Shown here: one piece after another, positions 34,340-44,559 of the stretch | How positions within the stretch are numbered: position 1 is the first letter of the stretch | Layout of the letters: each line of letters opens with the position of its first letter | Source of the DNA: Hyaloperonospora brassicae | Taxonomy: Eukaryota > Oomycota > Peronosporomycetes > Peronosporales > Peronosporaceae | Reading direction: 5' to 3' | DNA length: 64,000 nt | NCBI GenBank assembly: GCA_947650285.1 | Contig: CANTFL010000144.1 | Coordinates: 310,001 to 374,000 of the forward strand | Notes under the pieces: generated by a model | What the model was told of the DNA's origin: nothing | Database searches by the model: none | The model's input: only the letters and a program-made list of their open reading frames with translations | Position numbers and translations under genes: made by a program

Positions 34340-34720
34340 AAAGCAGTGGTCGATCCTAATCGACTCCGGAGCATCATGCAATCATGCTCGACTTCGTTCC
34401 CTTAAGGAGAGTAAGTGATACGCTGAAGCGCTCAAAGCGCATGAAGGTGATTCGATCACCGTTCGTTTAGCGACTGGTAGTCGCGTCACGGTGCCTAAAG
34501 TTCCGTTGAACTTAGGTGTGAAGTTTTTGGACTTTTGACAGCATTGAACGCTGCCTTGTCCTCGATTTGGATTCGAGAAACGATCTCATCCTGGGTATGG
34601 CTTGGCTTGAACGCCATGAACAATGGATTGGATGGAGGTCTAAGATCTTAAGCGCCACGCGCAGTGTTCCTAGCGAAGCTGTGAAGAGTCATAAATCCAC
34701 CTTTGCTTGGCAACAAAAGC
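34340..34720 (+). pseudogene. Retropepsin-like protease of element 3, broken
   Basis: LIDSGASCNHARLRSLKES (34356-34412) carries the catalytic D-S-G at 34362. VRLATGSRVTVPKVPLNLGV follows (about 34461-34520), then the flap-side D-S-R-N-D-L-I-L-G-M-A-W-L-E-R-H (34570-34618). Element 4 has VDCGASNNFVR and FDVILGLPWLRKYE in these places. A stop after KES and another near 34535 break it. Confidence 0.75.
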
Positions 34721-35172
34721 GCTTTTAGCGCGAGTCATTGACGGAAGATGTCAATGTGCTGAACACTGGTATGTCAGAGTTAATTAACTCCAAGGTCAAT
34801 GACATTAATATTGAGCAGAGCTCTTTCACCGTATGTGAGGGGAGTTATACTCCGTTGAGTGATACTCGTTGCGATACTGAGTCACTGCATGCTGCAGGCA
34901 TGGGTGGCCTAGGGCCGAGACATCAAGAATGTAATTCCTATGATGTGAGGGGGGTGGTACGTGAAATTCCACCGAGTGAGAGCGGCCGAGGTGGCAACTC
35001 ACTAAATGTCGGTAATGACATTGATGGCGAGAAGCCATAGTATTCAGGGCTAGGCCCGGATGCTGTACGTGAAGTGGTCAGTGTAAATCCACTGGGTGGA
35101 GTGTTCGTGTTGCGTAATTCTCCACCAGATGTCGTTAAAGACATGAGCTCTCGTACAGAGAGTTTTACGAAT
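34721..35172 (+). pseudogene. Protease-RT linker of element 3, cut by element 2
   Basis: The 100-codon stretch 34738-35040 continues in the same frame to TESFTN at 35155-35172. Joining 35172 directly to 47000 keeps that frame: after one stop it reads SRRRGATAKRQMYEV and on to 47159. This in-frame rejoining is the main evidence for the insertion point. The segment is hydrophilic, with no known catalytic motif. Confidence 0.65.
35167..35172 (+). repeat. Target-site duplication of element 2 (left copy)
   Basis: ACGAAT at 35167-35172 is repeated at 46994-46999, directly at both ends of element 2. A 5-bp reading (CGAAT) is equally possible. Confidence 0.7.
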
Positions 35173-35210
35173 AATCACGAGTAACCAGAATAACCGATCA
35201 CGCGCACCAT

Positions 35211-36338
35211 TGTCGTGGAGTGGCGGACGCTCAATTTATGAGTCGATCCCAACTCTCCACTGGCGCCCGGACGACCGACTAACGGAGAGGGTACTCCGAT
35301 TCCGTGTGTGTTGCCTTCCTCACCTTGTGTACCCGTCGGTAGGGCGGGTTGCACACTTCCAGGTGGACTTGTGTCGAAGGAAAACTTGACCGTGTTGAAG
35401 ATGGGGTTGTGATCGTGCGGAAATCTTCACGTGATCACGGGGTACTCGTGGGTACTAATATAAGTTACCCTAATCTCAACGAGATCGCCTTGTCCACTAT
35501 GTGGTAGCTTGATCCGCGAGCCTTCTCGCGAATCTTGCACCTTGCCTTCACGTGTCTTGCTGCGTCCGATCGCAGTTGATGTTGTTTGAGAGTTCTTGAA
35601 CACACCTGGCCAAAACAATCCAGGTGTGACACTCGCCTAGACGTGTAGCCTGACTCTTTATTCGACGGGGGGCCAAAGATCCTACCCGGAAGAGATAACG
35701 TATGCCTTGTGAAGTAAGTTGAACTCTGTTTGATGTTAACCAACCAACCTAAACCCCATCCCTATGCCTATTCGTATATCTTAACCAGATGACACGCGTC
35801 GCCTTTCCAGGAAGATCGTCTCCTCGCATTTATGTGTCCACACCCAGTGCATCCACCGTTGTATCTTCTTGTGGCCCGCCCAAGATATCCTCGTGATCCT
35901 ACTAACGAATCGGGATCCTATGAGCGGATCGGGATCCTACTAGCGGATCGGGATCCTACTAGTGGATCGTGATCCTACTAGCGGATCGTGATCCTACTAG
36001 CGGATCGGGATCCTACTAGCGGATCGCGATCCTACTAGCGGATCGCAGCTGTAAATCGGGATGCGATCCTGGGTTAGGATCGCGCTCTTCCAATGAGATC
36101 GAGGGTCTTGTATTGTCATGTCTCACGACGGATTGAGTAATCACAACGGGTGTGACTGCCCTATAGCCTCATCCCAGTCTGGGCGATCCTGTCCACTTGG
36201 GATTAAGTACGCTATTGCCAGCCACTCATACCAGCTGTTATCCACCAATCATATCATTCTTAGCTTAACTGAAGCGTGTGACCCTTTAAATCGCCGATCC
36301 CAGTCCCAAGGAGATTTCCTTTGAACCGCTTTGCCATA
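35211..36338 (-). repeat. Single LTR of element 2, flanked by both priming sites
   Basis: On the minus strand it starts TATGGCAAAGCGGTTC (36338) and ends CCACGACA (35211). Upstream (36357-36339) stands GACGGTGCAGGGGACAGT, which is the priming segment found before the 3' LTR of element 1. Downstream (35209-35193) stands TGGTGCGCGTGATCGG, the primer-binding site found after the 5' LTR of element 1. It contains a 19-bp array of about eight units (35891-36046). It is near-identical to the solo LTR 30208-31411 in the opposite orientation. Confidence 0.92.
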
Positions 36339-36477
36339 ACTGTCCCCTGCACCGTCATTCAACATACGGTGTTGGTCTGGCTGTCCAACCTTGTAGGCTT
36401 CATATATTTTTCACGCACTTTCGCATCTTCCGACACGATTTCCGCTCCCGCCCATCCGGCTCCGGTATCTCTTTTGA

Positions 36478-38818
36478 TGTTAGGATCGGGGCCCCTCGGA
36501 TCGACCTCTGCGATCCCAACTACAGACGTCGGAACCCCGACGCCTACCAGCCCTGCGATCTCAGACGCCTTCACCGTGCCGGTGTACGAGTGTGATCGCT
36601 CGGCTGTGGTGACTTCAGCCCAGATGGAGGAAATCTCGGTTTGGTCTTCCATCGCGATCCCTCTGTCGCGATCCTCTTTAATTCTAGCTCCGGACAGGAC
36701 CTCCGCCGGCCAACATGTTCCAACTCCGGATCCGAGTGATCCCATCTTGCTCTTTAGTACACGGATCGAGGCCTCGTTTTGTTCTATCAATCTACGTTAA
36801 ACGCAGCTATTCATTTGGTTTACGTTCTCCAGAACCTCCAACAGACTGTCGTGGATAGGATCAGAGTATGGAGGCTGCTTTAAAGCGGCAGATGACCCAG
36901 AATCGCCAGCTGAGTGAGGATTATAGGAGCTTCGCACCCCTGCGTCCCCTTTCGTCTATTTGTCCAGTCGAAGTACGACCGCTTGCGCGTAAGATAAGAT
37001 GAAGAGGTCAAGCAGTCCGAGGTCTATTGGCAGGCGTTGGCTGACCTAGTTGACCAGACCGCCGTTATTGAGCATCTGAAGTCTCAAATTTTCCGGACTT
37101 TACGATCGCGTCATATCGCACAGGAGAAAGCCGATCGTGAGATCGCTGGAATACGCAAGCAGATGGACGAGGCTGGAGAACGGTTGGTAGCTGAATGCGA
37201 CAAGGAGTCCCACATCCTGGACAAGGCAAACCGCAAGAAGTCGAAGTACAAGAGATCCGGCCTCCAACTCCGAGAAAAGCTGAGTCGCGCGCTTAAGCAG
37301 GTACCACGACTTCGGGCCGAACTGGGCGAGTCGCAGGATTCTCTTTCCGCCCGATCCGCTGCGTGCGATCGTCTGCGTCGTATCGTATCGAACATGACAT
37401 TACTTTAAACCAGATGCGAGTTCAGCTCGCGGACGATGTCTTCGAACGTGATCACGCAATACGAGATCACATGTCCCTTCAGGATCGCATGGCGTCGCTG
37501 GTGTCTGGGGATACTTCAGCCACATCTACAAAAGTAGGATTGTCTACCCCAGGCCCATTGCCGCGACTCCTCAACCGATGTCAAACGTTTCAGGATCGAG
37601 TCGCAAACGCTCTCGCGATCCCTTACCATCGTCAACTTTGCCGCCTTTCAAGAAAGTGGCTCGATACACTTCATCCAATACCAAGCCGCTCCGAGTTTGC
37701 GATCCCAAGCCTTCGTCCTCCCCTAAAGGAACCTGCGATCCTAAGGATCGTCGCGTTCTCAATAGTCTCTATGATCCAGCAAGGCTTGCATCTACCCCGA
37801 AACTGGGCAAGCAGAGACGCCGTGGTCCGAGCTTAACCTCGTCTGAGGGGAAGGATTCATCGGCGGGTGACGATGAGACTTTATCGCTTTATCCGGCTCG
37901 CGATCCTTCAATCAGCGTCGAGCGTAAAATTCGGCGGCACAACTTTTGGCTGGACCTTCTCCAGATCTGATCGTCATAGACACGCCGAGCATTTCGCGCA
38001 ATCCTCCGGCTATGATTGACCCTGCTACTTCTTCCGTGACCAAGATATCTCGCGCAGACCTTTTCGGAGAAGCGTACAGTGCCTCGGATGGTGCAATTAG
38101 CCTTTCTGATTCGCCTCGTGATCTCGTCAATCCGGTGTTGTCTCTGACGGAGTACGATAAGTTGCCCTTCACCAAGATCTCTTGCGATCAGTCGATCACT
38201 GGATATCAAGATCGCGTACCGCGATCCTTCACTCAGGTTTATCCATGGTCGGTGCGCAAGGTTAGTTGGACGAGCGTCGCAGAGATGGACCCTGACTTCC
38301 TGTACCGCCAATTATTCCGTCTTAAAGGCCATGTCTCGCAAACGGTAATGGTGTCCAGGTGTCCTCCTCCCACATCTAAGTGAATACCTCGGCTGGTATG
38401 TCAAGCCCAGATCGCGGCCTTGTATTCCCAAGAGCCTTACGAGACAGCTAAACTTCGGATTGCGCCGATAACTTTCCCGCGTACTGGCTGGTTCGACCAG
38501 CTCGCCTCTCTGTACATGGAGTTCGAGGATCGCGACCGACAGGATTTGTGGGAGCCGACGCATGCGATCTATATTTCCAGTGAACAGCGGGCCAGCGATC
38601 CTAAGCTGGACCAGTTCTGGAAACAGCGGAAGCAACGTCGATCGCGAGCTGGACCTCGCTGGAAGACGATCCTTCGATTCATCTTGCAACGCATGATCGC
38701 AGGTCATTGTGATCTGGACATCCTGTTGGATCCCTTCTTTCCACCTTTATCCTATTTTAAAGAGGTTCCTCTTGGTATTTTGGCCAGGGATGCAAATCGA
38801 AGGGCTAAATCAATTTGA
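36478..38818 (+). pseudogene. Antisense gene carried by element 2: coiled-coil protein with NLS-like patch, frameshifted
   Basis: This chain of plus-strand open stretches runs opposite to pol. In order: a Pro/Ser/Thr-rich start (36478-36800); a long charged coiled coil, from MEAALKRQMTQNRQLSEDYR at 36868 through 37037-37408 (HLKSQIFRTLRSRHIAQEKA...IAGIRKQMDEAGERL) to about 37500; a basic patch SGSSRKRSRD (37590-37620); a Ser/Pro-rich part; and a C-terminal domain (38420-38818) with FPRTGWFDQLASLYMEFED, then WKQRKQRRSRAGPRWKTILR and CDLDILLDPFF. About four frame changes link the pieces, for a protein of roughly 750 residues. It ends 375 bases from the chromodomain stop, tail to tail. I do not recognise the C-terminal domain. 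Its length and ordered composition argue against chance. Confidence 0.6.
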
Positions 38819-39192
38819 TCTCCGCTCTCTCATTTCTAGATATCGCTGAACCTTGGCGTTATAAGTATCGATCTTCTATCGCCAACCACCCCGGAATGTC
38901 GATCGCACGATTGGCAGGTAAGTTCTTTTCTGCTTGACCGCTAGGATTCAATTTAGATGGTTCCATAATTCAATATAATCTCTCTTGATCCTTCATCTTG
39001 TTTTTATTCGTGAGATCGACTTCTTTTCTTCGGCATTTCAACCGCGTTCGGATCCCCTCGATCTGCTATCGCCAAACATTTTACATATAGCTCCGATCCA
39101 TCATCTCCTACAACCTCCTTGTACAATTGCCATTCCACCATTTCACGTCCACCGTTTATCATGCGCTAACCGCTCATCGCTTCGATAACCCG

Positions 39193-39504
39193 TTAATCTT
39201 CGGTTTTCTTTTCATAGGACTGCATAACTTCAAACCGGTTTTGACTCGCACGATTGCGCTCGAAATCTTGCAAAAACGCGCCACAGTTTAGGTCCGCTTC
39301 GTCTATCCAGGTCGGATCGTCGTGCTGCTTCCATTGAACCAAAAACTGTCGATGCACTCGACCATAAAGAGTTTTACGTCCTGATCGTATATCCACGATT
39401 TTCTCCACTTCGTATTCGTCAGCAGCCAACTCGTTTTCCCAACTATCTTCCGGCATCAATGACTCATCGAAATCCACACGATCCTCACAGATAGTCGCTA
39501 GCAC
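39193..39504 (-). pseudogene. Chromodomain at the Pol C-terminus, element 2
   Basis: 103 codons: PEDSWENELAADEYEVEKIV, then DIRSGRKTLYGRVHRQFLVQ, WKQHDDPTWIDEADLNCGAF and LQDFERNRASQNRFEVMQ before the stop at 39193. The aromatic cage positions (Y/V, W, W) are kept. It follows the integrase C-terminal domain after a frame break at 39505-39525. Close relatives are at 13930-14190 and 26938-27063. Confidence 0.82.
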
Positions 39505-39525
39505 AATGCCTGGGCGATCGGGAAA

Positions 39526-40851
39526 CTATAAAAACGGCTTTAACTTGGAGACGTGCACTATCTGGAACGATCGTGATGGAGTTCCTAAAATCTCCAAACG
39601 AACAGCATGTTCCCTACATAACTCTGCCACTCGTAACGGTCCATGCCACATATGTGCTAACTTCCGAGCATATCCGTCTTTGACTCGTTTTAAGTAGAGA
39701 CAATCTTGCGATCCGCACTTAATATCACAGGCTTCATTATTGTCATTGTGTCGATCCGCTCGATCTTGGATAGCATTCTTGAGACGTTCGTTTACCATTG
39801 CTCTTGCCCTCTGATATTGACGTTGGACGTTATATCGTCATCTTGTACGGTCAGCATCGCGTATTTTAGTGCTCTCCAAAATTAATGTTGCTTCCAATGT
39901 CGATCTTGGATCCCAGCCATGGATCAAATAGAACGGAGTGTCTTCACCGATCCGATCTTGTGCCAGGTTCATAGCAAATGTCAATCTTTTTGCATATTTA
40001 TCCCAGTCTTTCTGTTCTACGTCCGTGACGTTTATCTTAATTGACCGAGTCAACGTTTGTATCGTACGCTCAGCAGTTCCGTTCGCTTGCTGTCGGTACG
40101 CCATGTTTTCACTTCGCCTTTGCCCTGCGATCCGATTGAATGCTCGAAAAAAGTCGGACATAAATTCCGGCTCCATGTCGTGATGTATATATATACTGGT
40201 CCCAAATCTTCGAAACACACATTTTTCATATCCTTCAGCGATCGTTTGCGCGGTCCTCGACGAACTTGCTTTCGCGATTACATATCCTGAGAAAGGATCT
40301 ATCCACATCATCGGTTCTGTGTTTCCTTTAAATGACCGCGGCAATGATGGGATATGATCCATCGCGATCACCTGAAATCATTAAGTGGCCTATATGATTC
40401 CCGGGGATCTGCCGCGGATCGCGGGTAGACCCTTCCCGGTTGTACAGTCCACGCATTCGCCAACATAACGTTGTATACTCCAATACAATCCTCTCCAGTG
40501 AAAATTGGATCTGATCCGCTGATAAGTCCTCCCTATCCCCTAGTGACCACCTTCCAGGCTGGTGTGGTAATCGTGCATAAAATCCTGCTGCAACAATTTC
40601 GGTATCGCCAGACGGACCACCTCTATACGATTGTCCGATTTTTTAGCGAATCGGGGGCTGAAGAACAGCAATTCGTTTTCGTCCACTTCGTAGTCTGGAG
40701 CGATCCGATCACATAATTTTGCATCCTTTGCGTTTAATTGGGTCAGATCGATTACAAGATCTTCCTTCAGGTGGGCGATCCAGCTCTCTTTCTCTTGCGC
40801 TTGATTTATCCGCTCGATCCGCATTCGCTGCACTATTTCATCTTGGAACAC
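39526..40851 (-). pseudogene. Integrase of element 2, in three open pieces
   Basis: N-terminal piece 40851-40540: FQDEIVQRMRIERINQAQEK, then DYEVDENELLFFSPR and DYHTSLEGGH, the start of the zinc domain. Core piece 40371-39838: AMDHIPSLPRSFKGNTEPMM (first Asp), IYIHHDMEPEFMSDFFRAFN (second Asp), and YRQQANGTAERTIQTLTRSI (Glu). The DD35E triad is therefore still encoded. C-terminal piece 39798-39526 has YLKRVKDGYARKLAHMWHGP. The zinc region between the first two pieces (40539-40372) is stop-ridden, so the protein cannot be made whole. Confidence 0.82.
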
Positions 40852-41106
40852 TTCAGGTTGTTAAGACCTTCGCTGCGCGAATCGTGTGATATCTATCATT
40901 TACACCACGCGATCTTTTCTTTCCGGCAGGGTCAACTCGTGCAGCCTGACGACGGATATCAAATCTTGCAATTTTTGATCTAATTTTACAACAACACCTT
41001 CCTCTTACTGCAGAGCTGCACTGGCTAGTCGATCCGCGCTTTGATTCCACTTCCTCTTTATGTGTAAGAACTCGTGTTTTGGCCAAGATCAAAGTTTCTG
41101 TATTGC

Positions 41107-41565
41107 TTAATGACGCAGTAACTGTAGCCCAGGCGCTTTACAATCCATATCTCCCCGCATTTGCGTGATCACTAGGGTCGATTCACCACATACAATGACT
41201 CGTCCCCTAGTTTGGTTGTCCTGCAGATCGAGACCCAACATCATGCCACGATATTCTGCTGCATTCACCGTCAAATCTGCCGCGTATTCCGCAGCGGCTG
41301 AGATGATGGTCCATTCTGGTAGCTTCCACACGATCGCACTATATTCCCCGCTCTTCCGTTTAGTCCGTGCCGATCCGTCTAAACTGACCACCAACAGGCA
41401 TTCATCCGTACCTACCGTGGGAGGTAGCATAGTTACCAATTGTTTAGGTTTCTTCTGAGGAGCGATTGCAATCAACACATCACCTACCTCATCTCGCGAA
41501 GTTATACTATCTGCGAGATCGCCTCGTATTTTATCCTCTCTTTTGTTACATCTTATGACCTCCAC
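41107..41565 (-). pseudogene. Second RNase H (aRNH) of element 2
   Basis: 152 open codons: LLVVSLDGSARTKRKSGEYS with the first Asp, AIVWKLPEWTIISAAAEYA, DLTVNAAEYRGMMLGLDLQD with the Glu, and VIVCGESTLVITQMRGDMDC. The third acidic position reads CGES here against CGDS in element 1, a conservative change that may matter. The domain lies between the first RNase H and integrase. It is the best-preserved aRNH copy in the window. Confidence 0.8.
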
Positions 41566-41661
41566 TGTCCAATTTGATGGAAGCGCAGCCCGTCTTCCCA
41601 GTCTCCCATTGAGGCCAGAAGATAGAACTAGTCAAGCTAATGTCGAATGTCGAGTGAGCGC

Positions 41662-41925
41662 TTAGATCTCTCGGAATACTATCATAATGTAGCACACTTC
41701 CAAGATTCTAAGTAGGGCTAAAACTTCTTTCTCCATCATACCACAATTAATTTCATTCGGCTTCAGTGTACGACTCGTGAATGTCACCGGCCAGTATACG
41801 CCGTCATACCATTTCAATAGATATGCCGATACGGCCCACTTACTAACATATACCACGATCACTGGAAGTCGATCTCGATCGAGATGTTTGAGGATCGGGG
41901 TTGTAGCGATCTTGGACTTCAGCAA
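41662..41925 (-). pseudogene. First RNase H of element 2
   Basis: 87 open codons: MLKSKIATTPILKHLDRDRL, VIVVYVSKWAVSAYLLKWYD, VYWPVTFTSRTLKPNEINCG and EKEVLALLRILEVCYIMIVF. This is the Gypsy RNase H core without the insertion or C-terminal part. The region between it and the aRNH (41661-41566) has stops. Confidence 0.8.
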
Positions 41926-42956
41926 AGTGAATGAAATGGCGGCCGTTTCCCACCGAAATCGCTCATTTGGATCATGTTCACCTCCTTGTTATGTATTATC
42001 GCAGCTTCCCGCCATGGCGTCACGATCTCCCGTATGGCTCATCTCGAAAAATTTCGCCTCTCGTAACTCGTACAACACGGATGCATATACTGTAAAATTT
42101 CTATATAACGACTGTAGTAGTTCAAGCTACCCAGGAACGATTGCATGGATCGCAAAGTTGTGGGAAAAGGAATGTTAAACAGCGATACTAGATCTTTCGG
42201 ATTGGCCTTTTACCCCGCCAATGATACCTGATGACCTAAGTAATCCACTTTACGCCGTCTTTAAAAACTCTTGCTCTGACTGATCGATAGATTCCATCGA
42301 TCGAATGCTGTCAATAATCTTTCGATTTTGTCGTACAAAGATATCCATGACGTAGCCGGGATCAATATATCGTCAATATAAGATCGCCTGCCCAGAACGG
42401 ACGGCGCTTGATCCGTTTCCGGCTATCCCTCAGTAAACACATCGGTTATCTTAGGATGATCCGTTGCATTCGCATCCTTATCTGCACCGATCTTGAGATA
42501 CCCATGTAGAGCATTATTAATCAAACGCTAATATATCTGTGGGGCGTTCTTTAATATAAAAGGCATCCGCAACCATTCAAACACACCTGGCGGCGTGATA
42601 AACGCAGAGATTGATCTTGCTCGGTCGGTTATCTCTACCACCCAAAATTTACTCGCCATGTCCAGCGAACAAACCACATTGATTTGTCCATGTCCTGCAA
42701 CAATTCACTGATAAGTGGCATAGGGTGCACCATTACCCGTGTTAGCTAATTAACCCGTCGATCTCTGATACACAGTCGGATATATTTTCCATTTTTCTTA
42801 ATAATTACGACTATTGATGATGCCCACGGCGATGTCGAAGGTCGGATAATCTTAGCTGACAACAGGCCTTTAATCAGATCGGCCTACTTCTCACGAAAAT
42901 GTGGTTTGACAGGTCGTACACGCTGAGAGATTGGCCTCGCCTCTCCCACATCAATA
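41926..42956 (-). pseudogene. Reverse transcriptase of element 2, broken
   Basis: The minus-strand translation shows FITPPGVFEWLRMPFILKNA, then PQIY (about 42605-42530), a Ser/Asp/Thr linker with FTEG, GRRSYIDDILIPATSW (YIDD intact at 42380-42369), NLSISQSKSF and KVDYLGHQVSLAG (about 42290-42200). Many stops lie between them, especially after 42200. The catalytic box is intact while the frame is not. Confidence 0.78.
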
Positions 42957-43700
42957 TTACAAACGGCTCCGCGTGCTGCAGGGGGTAATGTATTTCCTTT
43001 CCCGATGAAGAGGTGACAACTCCTCCATATCAGTCGTCGCAAATGCTCTTAATTTTCTTATAAAGGGTGTTCCAGGATAACCAACTTGGACATCGTCTAT
43101 TGTTATTCCGGTCGTGGATATGATTAACTCCGGAAGCACAGCCATGTGTTGTTCAATATCCTCCGCGAACAGTTCACTTCCCTTGTGATAGTATGTTGAT
43201 TCATCCGTAACATCATTTTCCATTACTTTGCCATCGATCGTGACAGCTTTCACGTCGTCATTCAGTCGTGTAGACTGGCTGTTCACCTTCCGATCTTCAA
43301 CCTTGATCCCTTCTGAGTGACAGTTGGACTGTCCTTGTAGCGGATAAGTTATCTCATGGTTGTCCTTCGGTGTCAAAGCCTCTTCTGCAACCATGTCCTC
43401 TTCACCCGAATGTTCTGGCGTCTTCCTCAATGCGTTGACCGCACACGATTTCGTTCTCGATCTATCATCCTTGTCTTCAGTATTCGCTCCACTCGTACAT
43501 TCGTTCTGCAACTCCTCGTTAGAGTCACCAAAAGAGTCGGATAGTGAGGCGATCTTTGCAGAATCCTTTATGTCATCTAATTTCCGGTTTGAACGTGTCA
43601 AAATTCGGGTAGGTTTCTCATACCTAGGATGATCAACCAACAGGTCCGTGTAGGCTTCGGCTTTTTCTTCTACTCGATCTGTAGTGGCTTCAAAAGCCAA
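42957..43700 (-). pseudogene. Protease-RT linker of Pol, element 2 (acidic)
   Basis: 247 open codons, strongly hydrophilic and acidic. SELFAEDIEQHMAVLPELII and IDDVQVGYPGTPF match the linker of element 1 (10098-10210). The last part (RKLRAFATTDMEELSPL, then HREKYI-like) is frameshifted against element 1's LLQRIWRNKHLLFGK. There is no catalytic motif; it would connect protease and RT. Confidence 0.6.
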
Positions 43701-44039
43701 TGTCTGTCATTCCATGTACCGCCGTTACCCTACAGATACGTATCCTTTAGATCTCGGGATCATGCTTTCTGTCTACCACAACGTACAGGGGACTCGCTGT
43801 TTAAGATCAAGTCACGATCGCTTACATTTGTAAGCTACAAGAACTTAATCAATACGGGACCATTCGTCACGGTAGTAATTTACACCACATCTCGTCGCAT
43901 TCAAAGCTTATATTTAGGGTGGTTAACGCCGATCCTGATTCCGTCGATCATCCGGCCGAAATGGCTATATGTTGATCGTTAATGTTGACGACCGATATAT
44001 TTAATCGGTACGGCGGTCTTCGTACAGCCAGTCAGATTC

Positions 44040-44350
44040 GGACTTCATCGGGCAGGCAAAGGGTTCCGTCGGCCAAGTTCAAACAAATACCTGCAGGAAC
44101 CATGAATTCCTTGCCAATTATAGCCTCTTGAACGACTTGATCCCCAACCCAGACATCAAAATAATACACTAGTGATCTGTTCAGTGTGACCTTGATCGGG
44201 TCCGTCCAACCGTCCTATAAGTACTCTGACCGATCCCAACTCACTTTTGTGTTTGGGTTTTCATCTATCACACACCCTACCTAACGAGCAAAAGTAGTGT
44301 CGATGATCGAGATCTCCGCTCTAGAGTCAAACCGAATAGTGGCCTTCTAA
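44040..44350 (-). pseudogene. Retropepsin of element 2, broken
   Basis: ATIRFDSRAEISIIDTTFAR carries the active-site region with D-S-R where D-S-G/D-T-G is expected, so a key glycine is lost. After a stop come IKVTLNRSLVYYFDVWVGDQ, VVQEAIIGKEFMVPAGICLN and LADGTLCLPDEV. The same order is seen in element 1 at 8930-9240. Confidence 0.72.
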
Positions 44351-44559
44351 TTGTTGATCATGCCCACTGCATTCGCTTGATTAAACCATTTCTAGGCGTA
44401 TGATGCTTCCTGTATCCCCTCGACTCACCTGGGGTGAGATCGAGCTCCATCTCCACCGGGGATCGGGCATAATAGCCCACTCGCTTCACACTTGATATGA
44501 AAGAGGTCCGTTTTAAACGATCACATATATTAGAGATCGGATCGCGCCGATCCTTAACT

